A stretch of 64,000 nucleotides of DNA from Candidatus Acetatifactor stercoripullorum (GTDB lineage Bacteria > Bacillota > Clostridia > Lachnospirales > Lachnospiraceae). Below the pieces are notes generated by a model, which was not told the DNA's origin, made no database searches, and saw nothing but the letters and a program-made list of their open reading frames with translations. The translations under genes were made by a program, and so were the position numbers. The first letter of the stretch is position 1. Every line of letters begins with the position of its first letter. Below are positions 9,462-17,891 of the stretch, piece after piece. The stretch covers positions 62,001 through 126,000 of the forward strand of contig DXGH01000073.1 in NCBI GenBank assembly GCA_019114005.1. The letters are read 5' to 3'.

Positions 9462-9487
9462 GAACATCAGGAAGGTGTTCTTTTTTT
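9462..9487 (+). terminator. Intrinsic terminator-like hairpin between dprA and ispG
   Basis: GAACATC (9462-9468) pairs with GGTGTTC (9474-9480) around an AGGAA loop, followed at once by seven Ts. It would end dprA transcripts. Because the ispG promoter lies just upstream of it, it would also form at the very 5' end of ispG mRNA. Confidence 0.65.
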
Positions 9488-9519
9488 CTCTTTGAGGATG
9501 GAAAGGAAAGGGAGGAGCC

Positions 9520-10572
9520 ATGTACAGAGACAATACCAAGGTGATACAGATAGGAGACAGAAAGATCGGCGGGGGAAATCCCATATTGATTCAGTCCATG
9601 ACAAATACAAAAACTCAGGATGTGGAGGCCACTGTGGCGCAGATTTTAAGCCTTGAGGCGGCGGGCTGCGAGATCATCCGCTGTACTGTGCCTGATATGG
9701 AGGCGGCAAAAGCCCTTTCAGAGATAAAAAAGAGGATACACATCCCCCTGGTGGCGGACATTCATTTTGATTACCGGCTGGCTGTTGCCGCCATGGAAAA
9801 CGGCGCAGACAAAATACGCATCAACCCGGGAAATATCGGCGCCCCCGACAGGGTGCGGGCTGTGGTGGAGACGGCGAAGGAGCGCAATATTCCCATCCGG
9901 GTGGGGGTAAACAGCGGTTCCCTGGAAAAGCCTCTTTTGGAAAAATATGGAGGGGTAACGGCCCAGGCTATTGTGGAGAGCGCCCTTGACAAGGTGCACA
10001 TGATAGAGGATATGGGCTATGATAATCTGGTGATCAGCATTAAGTCCTCCGACGTGCTGATGTGCGTGAAGGCTCATGAGCTGCTTGCGGGAAAGACCGC
10101 TTATCCGCTGCATGTGGGCATTACAGAAGCAGGCACGGTGCAGAGCGGCAATATCAAGTCTGCGGTGGGGCTTGGCATTATTCTCTATCAGGGAATCGGA
10201 GATACCATACGGGTTTCCCTGACGGGAAATCCGGTGGAGGAGATCAAGTCGGCCAGATTGATTTTGCGCACCCTGGGTCTTAGAAAGGGTGGGATTGAGG
10301 TGGTTTCCTGCCCTACCTGCGGAAGAACCCAGATTGACTTGATCGGACTGGCGCAAAAGGTGGAAAGACTGGTGGAGGACTATCCCCTTGCTATCAAGGT
10401 GGCTGTGATGGGATGCGTGGTAAACGGCCCCGGGGAGGCCAGAGAAGCAGATATTGGAATCGCCGGAGGCATAGGCGAGGGACTTTTAATCAAAAAGGGG
10501 GAAATTGTCCGCAAGGTGAAGGAGGAACAGCTGCTTGCGGCATTAAAGGAAGAACTGGATAACTGGAATTAG
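9520..10572 (+). CDS. ispG: 4-hydroxy-3-methylbut-2-en-1-yl diphosphate synthase (flavodoxin), IspG/GcpE
   Basis: Iron-sulfur enzyme of the MEP isoprenoid pathway, converting MEcPP to HMBPP in the cytoplasm. 350 residues, normal for the single-domain bacterial form. The cluster cysteines are visible in CPTCGRTQ (near residue 264) and GCVVNGPGEA (near 299). The TIM-barrel start contains IQSMTNTKTQDVEATVAQI. It lies 10 bases upstream of polC, with which it is probably cotranscribed. Confidence 0.97.
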   Translation: MYRDNTKVIQIGDRKIGGGNPILIQSMTNTKTQDVEATVAQILSLEAAGCEIIRCTVPDMEAAKALSEIKKRIHIPLVADIHFDYRLAVAAMENGADKIRINPGNIGAPDRVRAVVETAKERNIPIRVGVNSGSLEKPLLEKYGGVTAQAIVESALDKVHMIEDMGYDNLVISIKSSDVLMCVKAHELLAGKTAYPLHVGITEAGTVQSGNIKSAVGLGIILYQGIGDTIRVSLTGNPVEEIKSARLILRTLGLRKGGIEVVSCPTCGRTQIDLIGLAQKVERLVEDYPLAIKVAVMGCVVNGPGEAREADIGIAGGIGEGLLIKKGEIVRKVKEEQLLAALKEELDNWN

Positions 10573-10582
10573 GTGAAACAAT

Positions 10583-13500
10583 ATGGGTAAACCGTTTTTT
10601 GAAGTATTTCCAACGCTGAAGCTGAAACCGGATGTGCAGGATATTATGGAGCAGACCAGCGTGGAGAAAATCTCTGCAACCAAAAGCAGGGATTATCTGA
10701 GAGTGTATTTATTCAGTACCAGACTGATTGTAAAGGATCATATCTGGGAGGCGGAGAATCAGATTAAGAGGCAGCTTTTTCCCAATGTAAACATGGCGGT
10801 GAAAATATATGAGAGGTTTTCCCTGTCGGCTCAGTATGATCCGGAGAAGCTTTTGGACATTTATAGAGAAAGTATTCTGGCGGAACTTAGGGAGTACAGT
10901 CATGTGGAATATAATGCCTTTAAGACGGCGGATATTACCTTTCCGTCAAAGGATAAGGTGCTTTTGACGCTGGAGGACTCTGTCCTTGTCAGAAGCAAGG
11001 AGGAAGAGCTTGTCAGAATATTGGAAAAGGTTCTGGTGGAACGTTGTGGCTTCCAGGTAATGGTGCAGACAGATTACAAGGAAGGACAGACCGGAAGATA
11101 TGCAGAGGATGACCAGCGCAGAATTCAAATGAAAGTGGACGAAATCTGCCGCAGGGTAAAGGCTGGTGCGGCCGGCGGGCAGGACTCTGAGGCTCAAGGA
11201 ACGGCTGGTGCGGTACGTTCTCCCGGCGGGCCTGGGAAGGCGGACTTTGGCGGCAGGGGGCAGAAAGAGGCCGGTATGCCGGGCCGGAGGGAGGCGCAGT
11301 CACCCACGGCGCAAAAGAGTCTGGAAAAGGGACGGGGGGAATGGAAAAAGGGAGAATTCAGACGGGGAGGCGACTACGGAAGGAGCGTCAGACGCTCTGA
11401 CAATCCCGACGTGCTCTACGGAAGGGACTTTGAGGAGGAACCCGTAAAGATAGAGGAAATCATCGGAGAAATCGGGGAGGTGGTCATCCGGGGCAAAATT
11501 CTTACCCTGGACAAGCGGGAAATCAGGAATGAAAAGACAATCATCATCTTTGATGTAACCGATTTTACGGACACCATAACCGTGAAGATGTTTGCAGGCA
11601 ATGACCAGGCAGAGGAGATCACGAAGGGACTTAAGCCCGGCGTTTTCATCAAGGTGAAGGGCATCAGCATGGTGGACAAATTTGATCATGAGCTGACCAT
11701 AGGCTCCGTGGCCGGAATTAAGAAAATTCCGGATTTTACCACAAGCAGGACGGATACTGCCCCGGTGAAGCGCGTGGAGCTGCACTGCCATACTAAGATG
11801 AGCGATATGGACGGTGTGTCAGAGGCCAGGGACATCGTGAAACGGGCTTATCAGTGGGGGCACAGGGCTATCGCCATCACAGATCACGGGGTGGTGCAGA
11901 GCTTCACCGATGCCAATCATGTGTGGGAGGATTTGTGGAAGGCGGAGAAGGCAAAACGCAAGGAGGCCGGGGAAGAAAATCCGGTCAAGCAGGACTTCTT
12001 TAAAATTATTTATGGCATGGAAGCCTATCTGGTGGATGATCTGCGGGAAATTGTGACGGGCGAGAGAGGACAGAGCCTTTCGGATGACTTTGTGGTATTT
12101 GACATAGAGACCACGGGATTTTCGCCGGTGAATAACCGTATTATTGAAATCGGTGCGGTGAAGGTGTCAGGGGGCGAAATTGTGGACCGTTATTCCACCT
12201 TTGTGAATCCTAAGACGCCCATACCCTTTGAGATAGAAAAACTGACGGGGATCAGGGACGATATGGTACTGGACGCTCCTGAAATAGAGGAGGTTTTACC
12301 GGAATTTCTGCATTTCTGTCAGGGCTGCATCTTAGTGGCCCATAATGCGGGCTTTGATATGAGCTTTATCATGGAAAATGCCAGAAGGCTGGGATATCCC
12401 ACGGAATATACCTATGTGGATACCGTGGGCATTGCCAGGGTGCTTTTGCCTCATCAGGCCAAACACACCCTGGATGCGGTGGCAAAAACTCTGGGGATAT
12501 CCCTGGAAAACCATCACCGTGCGGTGGACGATGCGGAGGCAACGGCCCATATTTTTGTGCGGTTTATCAAGATGCTTGCAAAGGAAGAGGTGTATACTCT
12601 GGCGCAGGTGAATGCACTGGGAGCTGCCAGCGTGGATATGGTAAAGAAGCTCCCTTCTTATCATGCCATTATTTTGGCAAAAAATGATCTGGGGAGAATC
12701 AATCTCTATCGTTTGGTATCCGAGTCCCATCTGACTTATTTCAACAAACGTCCCAGAGTGCCAAAAAGCCTGGTGATGAAATACAGAGAGGGACTGCTCC
12801 TTGGCAGCGCCTGCGAGGCAGGAGAGCTTTACAGGGCGCTTTTGGACGGGCAGTCCGACGCCCAGATCGCAAGGCTGGTAAACTTTTATGATTATCTGGA
12901 AATACAGCCCTGCGGCAATAATCGTTTTATGATTGCCTCAGAAAAGGTGAGAAATGTTAATTCCGTGGAGGATATTCAGAATATCAACCGCAGGATCGTG
13001 GAGCTGGGAGAGCAGTTTCACAAGCCTGTGGCGGCTACCTGCGACGTGCATTTCCTGGACCCTGAGGATGAGGTCTACCGCAGAATCATCATGGCCGGAA
13101 AGGGCTTTGAGGATGCGGACGAGCAGGCGCCCCTTTATCTGCACACCACAGAGGAAATGCTGGAGGAATTTGCTTATCTGGGCAGCGATAAGGCGAGGGA
13201 GGTGGTGATCACCAACACCAATCTGATCGCGGACATGATAGAGACTATCTCGCCTGTGAGACCGGATAAATGTCCTCCGGTGATTCCCGACAGTGATAAG
13301 ACGCTGACGGAAATCTGCTACAATAAAGCCCACGAGATTTACGGCCCAGACCTTCCCAAAATCGTGGAGGACAGGCTGGAAAAGGAGCTGCATTCCATCA
13401 TCACCAACGGCTTTGCGGTGATGTATATTATCGCCCAGAAGCTGGTGTGGAAGTCTGTGGAGGACGGGTACCTGGTGGGCTCCAGGGGTTCTGTAGGAAG

Positions 13501-15166
13501 TTCTTTTGTGGCCACTATGTCGGGGATCACCGAGGTCAATCCCTTAAGCCCCCATTATTATTGCAGCAAATGCCATTACGTGGATTTTGACGGAGAGGAT
13601 GTAAAGGCTTATGCGGGCAAGGCCGGCATTGATATGCCGGACAAGCTGTGCCCTGTCTGCGGGGAGAAGCTGAATAAGGACGGCTTTGACATCCCCTTTG
13701 AAACCTTTTTGGGCTTTAAGGGAGACAAGGAGCCGGATATTGACTTGAATTTCTCCGGAGAGTATCAGTCCAAGGCCCACAAGTATACGGAGGTTATTTT
13801 TGGCGCAGGACAGACCTTCCGGGCAGGCACCATCGCAACGCTGGCAGACAAAACGGCTTTCGGATATGTGAAAAACTATTATGAGGAGAGGGGCGTTCAC
13901 AAGCGGACCTGTGAAATCAACCGCATCACTGCAGGCTGTACGGGCGTAAGGCGAAGCACCGGACAGCATCCCGGCGGTATTGTGGTGCTTCCCCTGGGAC
14001 AGGATATCAATTCCTTTACCCCGGTTCAGCACCCGGCGAACGATATGACCACCGACACCATTACCACCCATTTTGACTATCACTCCATTGACCACAATCT
14101 GTTAAAGCTGGATATTCTGGGACATGATGATCCTACGATGATTCGCATGCTTCAGGATTTGACCCAAAAGGACCCTACCACCATACCCCTGGACGATCCT
14201 AAGGTAATGTCCCTGTTTCAGAATACGGACGCCCTGGGCATTACACCGGATCAGATCGGAGGGTGTAAGCTGGGGGCTCTTGGGATACCGGAATTTGGCA
14301 CGGACTTTGCCATGCAGATGCTGATTGACGCCAAGCCCCAATCCTTTTCGGACCTGGTGCGGATTGCCGGTCTGGCCCATGGAACGGATGTGTGGCTTGG
14401 AAATGCCCAGACACTGATTTTGGAAGGAACGGCAACCATTGCAACGGCCATCTGCACCCGTGACGACATTATGCTTTATCTGATTCAAATGGGAGTGGAA
14501 CCCAGTCTGTCCTTCACCATCATGGAGAGCGTCCGCAAGGGAAAGGGACTGAAGGAGGAGTGGATTGCGGCCATGAAGGAGAAAAATGTGCCGGACTGGT
14601 ACATAGAATCCTGCAAAAAGATCAAATACATGTTTCCTAAGGCCCACGCGGCTGCTTATGTTATGATGGCCTGGCGTATTGCCTACTGTAAGATATATTA
14701 TCCGCTGGCCTATTACGGCGCATTTTTCAGCATCCGGGCCAAGGCCTTTTCCTATGAGATTATGTGCCAGGGTCAGAGGCATTTGGAAAGCATTATGGCG
14801 GACTATAAAAAACGGGGGGACAGCCTGTCCAACAAGGAGAAGGATGCCTATGGTGATATGCGGGTGGTGCAGGAAATGTATGCAAGAGGCTATGAATTTG
14901 TGCCCATCGACATTTTCAGGGCAAAATCCCGGGCCTTTCAGATCGTGGACGGGAAGCTGATGCCTTCTTTAAACAGCATTGACGGACTGGGGGAGAAGGC
15001 AGCAGATGCCATTGTGGAGGCGGCAAAGGACGGGCCTTTCCTGTCCAAGGATGATTTCAGGCAGCGCACCAAGGTTTCCAAAACGGTTATTGATTTGATG
15101 GATTCCCTGAATCTTTTGGGGGATCTGCCGGAATCTAACCAGATCAGTATTTTTGATTTTGTATGA
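10583..15166 (+). CDS. polC: DNA polymerase III PolC-type alpha subunit
   Basis: Main replicative polymerase of low-GC Gram-positives, with built-in proofreading. 1527 residues, somewhat longer than the usual about 1440. Order: N-terminal domain, a Gly/Arg/Ser-rich linker (about 195-280), OB fold, PHP domain (VELHCHTKMSDMDGVSEA near 397, DHGVVQSF), and DnaQ-like 3'-5' exonuclease inserted in PHP (FDIETTGFSPVNNRIIE near 506). Then come the C-family polymerase core with a four-cysteine zinc module (CSKCHY, CPVCGEK) and the catalytic GDKEPDIDLNFSGEY near residue 1050. The extra length is mostly in the low-complexity linker, where a GGCTGGTGCGG motif is repeated. Confidence 0.98.
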   Translation: MGKPFFEVFPTLKLKPDVQDIMEQTSVEKISATKSRDYLRVYLFSTRLIVKDHIWEAENQIKRQLFPNVNMAVKIYERFSLSAQYDPEKLLDIYRESILAELREYSHVEYNAFKTADITFPSKDKVLLTLEDSVLVRSKEEELVRILEKVLVERCGFQVMVQTDYKEGQTGRYAEDDQRRIQMKVDEICRRVKAGAAGGQDSEAQGTAGAVRSPGGPGKADFGGRGQKEAGMPGRREAQSPTAQKSLEKGRGEWKKGEFRRGGDYGRSVRRSDNPDVLYGRDFEEEPVKIEEIIGEIGEVVIRGKILTLDKREIRNEKTIIIFDVTDFTDTITVKMFAGNDQAEEITKGLKPGVFIKVKGISMVDKFDHELTIGSVAGIKKIPDFTTSRTDTAPVKRVELHCHTKMSDMDGVSEARDIVKRAYQWGHRAIAITDHGVVQSFTDANHVWEDLWKAEKAKRKEAGEENPVKQDFFKIIYGMEAYLVDDLREIVTGERGQSLSDDFVVFDIETTGFSPVNNRIIEIGAVKVSGGEIVDRYSTFVNPKTPIPFEIEKLTGIRDDMVLDAPEIEEVLPEFLHFCQGCILVAHNAGFDMSFIMENARRLGYPTEYTYVDTVGIARVLLPHQAKHTLDAVAKTLGISLENHHRAVDDAEATAHIFVRFIKMLAKEEVYTLAQVNALGAASVDMVKKLPSYHAIILAKNDLGRINLYRLVSESHLTYFNKRPRVPKSLVMKYREGLLLGSACEAGELYRALLDGQSDAQIARLVNFYDYLEIQPCGNNRFMIASEKVRNVNSVEDIQNINRRIVELGEQFHKPVAATCDVHFLDPEDEVYRRIIMAGKGFEDADEQAPLYLHTTEEMLEEFAYLGSDKAREVVITNTNLIADMIETISPVRPDKCPPVIPDSDKTLTEICYNKAHEIYGPDLPKIVEDRLEKELHSIITNGFAVMYIIAQKLVWKSVEDGYLVGSRGSVGSSFVATMSGITEVNPLSPHYYCSKCHYVDFDGEDVKAYAGKAGIDMPDKLCPVCGEKLNKDGFDIPFETFLGFKGDKEPDIDLNFSGEYQSKAHKYTEVIFGAGQTFRAGTIATLADKTAFGYVKNYYEERGVHKRTCEINRITAGCTGVRRSTGQHPGGIVVLPLGQDINSFTPVQHPANDMTTDTITTHFDYHSIDHNLLKLDILGHDDPTMIRMLQDLTQKDPTTIPLDDPKVMSLFQNTDALGITPDQIGGCKLGALGIPEFGTDFAMQMLIDAKPQSFSDLVRIAGLAHGTDVWLGNAQTLILEGTATIATAICTRDDIMLYLIQMGVEPSLSFTIMESVRKGKGLKEEWIAAMKEKNVPDWYIESCKKIKYMFPKAHAAAYVMMAWRIAYCKIYYPLAYYGAFFSIRAKAFSYEIMCQGQRHLESIMADYKKRGDSLSNKEKDAYGDMRVVQEMYARGYEFVPIDIFRAKSRAFQIVDGKLMPSLNSIDGLGEKAADAIVEAAKDGPFLSKDDFRQRTKVSKTVIDLMDSLNLLGDLPESNQISIFDFV

Positions 15167-15227
15167 CAGGCAGGCGGAAATGGCGCTTCAGCATTAAAAA
15201 AAATTGTAGAAATTTTTAAAAAAATAC

Positions 15228-15256
15228 TTGCAATTTTTTCGAAGATGTATTATGAT
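15228..15256 (+). promoter_or_regulatory. SigA promoter of the tRNA-Glu gene
   Basis: TTGCAA (15228-15233), 17 bases, TATGAT (15251-15256), about 48 bases ahead of the tRNA. The spacing is ideal. Confidence 0.65.
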
Positions 15257-15303
15257 AAGCAAGTACCGCTGATACAGCAAAAGAAAGAGCGGTATTTGCA
15301 GAT

Positions 15304-15375
15304 GGCTGATTGGTCAAGCGGTCAAGACGCCGCCCTCTCACGGCGGAAACAGGGGTTCGATTCCCCTATCAGCTG
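15304..15375 (+). tRNA. tRNA-Glu (anticodon CTC)
   Basis: A 72-base cloverleaf can be drawn by hand. Acceptor GGCTGAT pairs with ATCAGCT (the first pair is G-T). The D-stem is GTC/GAC. The anticodon stem is CCGCC/GGCGG around loop CTCTCAC, giving anticodon CTC, which reads GAG. The T-arm is AGGGG TTCGATT CCCCT. The discriminator base is G, as expected for glutamate, and CCA is not encoded. It stands alone between polC and marR with its own promoter and terminator. Confidence 0.93.
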
Positions 15376-15409
15376 CTTGTTCTTTAGAAGAACAGCCCAA
15401 CCCGAAAAG

Positions 15410-15450
15410 TGCTGGAAACTTGATGAAAATTGAGTTTTTAGCATTTTTTT
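15410..15450 (+). terminator. Intrinsic terminator after tRNA-Glu
   Basis: TGCTGGAAAC (15410-15419) pairs with GTTTTTAGCA (15434-15443), including two G-T pairs, and is followed by seven Ts. A second small hairpin, TGTTCTT-TAG-AAGAACA, lies just upstream at 15378-15394 and may mark tRNA 3' processing. Confidence 0.65.
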
Positions 15451-15509
15451 ATTGCCGAAAAAGATTTTTTTGCGGATAAGTTTACCGATAAGAAATCATT
15501 TTTGCCCCC

Positions 15510-15538
15510 TTGACATTATATGCAAAATGGAGTACTAT
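15510..15538 (+). promoter_or_regulatory. Promoter and likely operator of the marR-ABC operon
   Basis: TTGACA (15510-15515), 17 bases, TACTAT (15533-15538). The -10 lies inside the near-palindrome AGTACTATACT, a plausible target for the MarR protein encoded next. Autoregulation is inferred from what is typical of MarR operons. Confidence 0.55.
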
Positions 15539-15597
15539 ACTGTTCGCATCCAAACAAAATAATTTGACAGTTGTACCAAAAAAAGGGGGTGTCTGAG

Positions 15598-16125
15598 GTG
15601 GAAAAGGATTGCGGCGCGTGGATCAATCTGCTGTCTCATAAGGTCAAAACGCGGCTGAATGCTACCTTACAGAATCTGGGCATTACCGGCGTGCAGAGCC
15701 GGGTAATCTATTATATTCTGTCTCATTACCAGGAAGGTCCGATTTTCCAGCGTGACATTGAGAACGTGTTCGGGCTGAGCCGTTCCACTGCAACGGGTAT
15801 CTTGCAGCTGCTGGAAAAAAACGGCATTATCCGGAGGGAGAGCGTAGAAAGCGATGCCAGACTCAAAAGTCTGGTTCCCACACAGCGTGCTGCTATGCTG
15901 GACGCTCAGGTGTATGCCTGCCTGCAGGAGACCGACCGTATGCTGACGCGCGGACTCTCGGAGGGTCAGGTGCAGCTGTTTAAGGAAATGGCGGCTCAGA
16001 TGCTGCGCAATCTGGATGACTGGGATGGCGAAGCGGCTGATAATGCTTCCTGCGGGAAAGTCCACGCATCGAACCCAAAAAGTTCGCAGCAGAACATTCG
16101 AGCCAAAAACAAAGAAACGAATTGA
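15598..16125 (+). CDS. MarR-family transcriptional regulator
   Basis: Winged-helix regulator of about 175 residues. GTG 15598 is chosen because AAGGGGG lies eight bases upstream; the ORF track start (TTG 15571) has none. The DNA-binding part reads FQRDIENVFGLSRSTATGILQLLEKNGIIRRES, the standard MarR recognition helix and wing. It lies directly upstream of two ABC half-transporters (17 bases to the next ATG), so it probably represses this exporter and is released by the exporter's substrate or another ligand. Arginine is encoded mostly by CGN codons, unlike polC or topA. Confidence 0.92.
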   Translation: MEKDCGAWINLLSHKVKTRLNATLQNLGITGVQSRVIYYILSHYQEGPIFQRDIENVFGLSRSTATGILQLLEKNGIIRRESVESDARLKSLVPTQRAAMLDAQVYACLQETDRMLTRGLSEGQVQLFKEMAAQMLRNLDDWDGEAADNASCGKVHASNPKSSQQNIRAKNKETN

Positions 16126-16142
16126 AAAAGGAGGAAGTCAAA

Positions 16143-17891
16143 ATGATAAAAGTCTTGGCCCGCAGCATTCGCGAGTATAAAAAGGCTTCAATCTTGACGC
16201 CGCTTTTGGTGACGGTGGAGGTTATTCTGGAATGCGCGATCCCGTTTGTGATCGCTAATCTGGTAAACCAGATGCAGGCCGGCTGCTCCATGGACGTCAT
16301 TGTCCGGTATGGCGCGGCTTTGATTGCCATGTCCGTTGTCTCGCTGATTTTCGGCGGTGCGGCAGGCGCTACCTGTGCAACGGCATCCGCCGGCTTTGCG
16401 CGTAATCTGCGCAAGGATATGTTTTATAAAATACAGGATTATTCTTTTGAAAACATTGACAAATTTTCCGTTTCCAGCCTGGTCACCCGTCTGACCACTG
16501 ACATCACCAACGTGCAGATGGCTTACATGATGATTATCCGTGTTGCCATCCGCTGCCCGCTGATGTTGATTTTCTCGTTTGCAATGGGCTTTATCATGGG
16601 CGGTCGTCTGGCTATGATTTTTTTGTTTACCATACCGCTTCTGGGTATTGGCCTGTTTCTGGTTATCCGCGCTGCCACGCCTCTGTTCCGCCGGGTGTTC
16701 CGCAAGTACGATGCGCTGAACGATTCGGTGCAGGAAAATGTGCAGGCTATGCGTGTGGTAAAGTCCTATGTGCGTGAGGATTATGAAAAGAAGAAATTCG
16801 GCGCTGCGGCAGAGGATGTTCAAAAGGATTTTACCCGTGCCGAGCGTATTATGGCCATCAATAATCCCATGATGCAGTTCTGTGTTTATGCGGGTATGGT
16901 GTTTGTGCTTTCCTACGGCTCCTATTCTGTGATTACCAGCTATGGACTAGACCTGAACGTGGGACAGATGTCCTCCATGCTGACCTACAGCTTTCAGATT
17001 TTGATGAGCCTGATGATGCTGTCCATGGTGTTTGTTATGATCACCATGTCCATTGAATCGGCGGAGCGTATTGTGGAGGTTCTGAATGAGGAGAGCACGC
17101 TGCAAAGTCCGGAAAACGCCTTGACGGAAGTTAAGGACGGCTCTATTGACTTTGACAACGTCAGCTTCAAGTATTCTAAGAAGGCTGACCGTATGGCACT
17201 GTCCGACATCAATCTACATATCAAGTCCGGCGAAGTGATCGGTATTCTGGGAGGCACCGGTTCATCCAAATCGTCGCTGATCCAGCTGATTCCCCGTCTG
17301 TACGACGTGACTGAAGGAAGTGTCAGGGTGGGAGGCGAGGACGTGCGCCGATACGACTTGGAAACGCTGCGTAACCAGGTCGCTGTAGTGCTGCAGAAGA
17401 ACGTGCTGTTTTCCGGTACGATCAAGGACAATCTGCGCTGGGGAAATCCAAACGCCACCGATGCGGAGATGGAGGAGGCCTGCCGTCTGGCTCAGGCAGA
17501 CGAATTTGTCCAGCAGTTTCCGGACAAATATGACACCTGGATCGAGCAGGGAGGAACCAATGTTTCCGGAGGCCAGAAGCAGCGTCTGTGTATTGCCCGC
17601 GCGCTGTTAAAAAAGCCCAAGATATTGATTCTGGACGATTCCACCAGCGCTGTGGATACCCGCACCGACGCCTTGATCCGCAAAGGCTTCCGCGAGTTTA
17701 TTCCAGAAACCACTAAAATTATTATCGCGCAGCGTGTTGCCAGTGTGCAGGATGCCGACCGTATCATTTTGATGGAAGGGGGCCGCATCAGCGCTGTGGG
17801 CAGCCATGATCAGCTGATGGAATCCAGCGAGGTCTACCGCGATATTTATACATCCCAGAACCGAGTAGGAGGTGACAAGAATGCCGAATAA
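16143..17891 (+). CDS. ABC exporter half-transporter, degenerate-site subunit
   Basis: 582 residues with a six-helix membrane domain (about 1-310) and a C-terminal ATPase. ATG 16143 has AAGGAGG upstream, so the longer track start is not used. Walker A is GGTGSSKSS near residue 370, the signature is NVSGGQKQR near 473, and Walker B is ILILDDSTS, with Asp where the catalytic Glu should be. That change marks the non-catalytic half of heterodimeric exporters such as BmrC/D or TM287/288. The gene overlaps the next one by 11 bases, its natural partner. The substrate cannot be told; drug or peptide export is likely with a MarR gene upstream. Confidence 0.93.
   Translation: MIKVLARSIREYKKASILTPLLVTVEVILECAIPFVIANLVNQMQAGCSMDVIVRYGAALIAMSVVSLIFGGAAGATCATASAGFARNLRKDMFYKIQDYSFENIDKFSVSSLVTRLTTDITNVQMAYMMIIRVAIRCPLMLIFSFAMGFIMGGRLAMIFLFTIPLLGIGLFLVIRAATPLFRRVFRKYDALNDSVQENVQAMRVVKSYVREDYEKKKFGAAAEDVQKDFTRAERIMAINNPMMQFCVYAGMVFVLSYGSYSVITSYGLDLNVGQMSSMLTYSFQILMSLMMLSMVFVMITMSIESAERIVEVLNEESTLQSPENALTEVKDGSIDFDNVSFKYSKKADRMALSDINLHIKSGEVIGILGGTGSSKSSLIQLIPRLYDVTEGSVRVGGEDVRRYDLETLRNQVAVVLQKNVLFSGTIKDNLRWGNPNATDAEMEEACRLAQADEFVQQFPDKYDTWIEQGGTNVSGGQKQRLCIARALLKKPKILILDDSTSAVDTRTDALIRKGFREFIPETTKIIIAQRVASVQDADRIILMEGGRISAVGSHDQLMESSEVYRDIYTSQNRVGGDKNAE

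Noticed and set aside
15245-15433. 62-codon ORF over the tRNA-Glu gene
   Set aside because: It is covered by a complete tRNA cloverleaf and has no binding site.
15483-15490. SigD -10 box (ACCGATAA) between tRNA-Glu and marR
   Set aside because: It lacks TAAA at 15 bases upstream, and the marR gene has a better TTGACA promoter.
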